This document shows, in pieces, positions 5,217 to 5,243 of a stretch of DNA of 5,243 bases. The position numbers were made by a program, and so were the translations under genes. This DNA is from Thermoprotei archaeon. Its GTDB lineage: Archaea; Thermoproteota; Thermoprotei_A; Sulfolobales; Ignisphaeraceae. The DNA is taken from the NCBI GenBank assembly GCA_003661905.1, contig QMXA01000103.1:1-5243 (forward strand), given 5' to 3'. Numbering within the stretch: the first letter of the stretch is position 1; each line of letters begins with the position of its first letter. The notes below the pieces were generated by a model. The model was not told where the DNA came from. It saw only the letters and a program-made list of their open reading frames with translations, and made no database searches.

Positions 5217-5243
5217 ATGCTGATTATTAAAGTAATTAACCTG
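5217..5243 (+). CDS. Possible start of a gene cut by the window edge
   Basis: ATG at 5217 opens a frame (MLIIKVINL) that stays open to the last base; the other two + frames contain stops in the last 60 bases. TAGGA at 5203-5207 is nine bases upstream and could serve as ribosome binding site, and the promoter at 5143-5157 points to it. GTG at 5196 is an alternative start in the same frame. Only nine codons are visible, so no product can be named and the call could be wrong. Confidence 0.3.

Noticed and set aside
1..5243. CRISPR array, insertion sequence, tRNA or a new defence system
   Set aside because: No repeated spacer pattern, terminal repeats with a transposase, cloverleaf or defence-type gene cluster is visible; herA-nurA is the standard archaeal repair pair rather than a Sir2-HerA or DUF4297-HerA defence pair.

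Overview
The window looks like a piece of chromosome from a hyperthermophilic crenarchaeon (Thermoproteota), most likely Desulfurococcales-like. The reasons are the archaeal HerA-NurA end-processing pair, an archaeal aminopropyltransferase, AT-rich DNA with many AGA/AGG arginine codons, promoters with TATA boxes close to start codons, and GAGGTG-type ribosome binding sites. The genus cannot be fixed from sequence alone. All convincing genes are on the + strand. There are no tRNA or rRNA genes, no CRISPR array and no mobile element.

Layout. Bases 1-966 encode a CcdA/DsbD-type membrane thiol-disulfide transporter with an unusual soluble N-terminal region of about 100 residues; its true start may lie before the window. 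A 71-base gap with a 15-base perfect palindrome and a TATA-like box leads to speE (1038-1910), a polyamine aminopropyltransferase with a GGGEG dcSAM-binding loop. A 9-bp inverted repeat overlaps the speE stop. A short, very basic hypothetical ORF (2011-2196) follows. Then comes a 90-base gap with an imperfect hairpin and a clear TATA box, leading into herA (2287-3837), a HerA-family DNA translocase, and nurA (3902-5032), its partner nuclease. The last 211 bases hold another 8-bp-arm inverted repeat, a good BRE/TATA promoter and the possible first codons of a further gene.

How the genes work together. HerA (hexameric ATP-driven translocase) and NurA (5'-to-3' nuclease) form the archaeal complex that resects double-strand break ends for recombination. 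Here they are adjacent and probably co-transcribed. The usual partners rad50 and mre11 are not in the window. SpeE makes long or branched polyamines that stabilise nucleic acids at high temperature, and the CcdA-like protein moves reducing equivalents across the membrane; neither has an evident functional link to herA-nurA.

I do not see a new defence or mobile system. The observations most worth a second look are: (i) an apparent 27-codon 5' extension of nurA that overlaps the end of herA and would start at CTG behind a perfect ribosome binding site; (ii) a CxxC motif placed directly after the Walker B box of HerA; (iii) replacement of the expected Tyr/His pair in the last NurA motif; and (iv) compact inverted repeats in or at the edges of four of the intergenic gaps.
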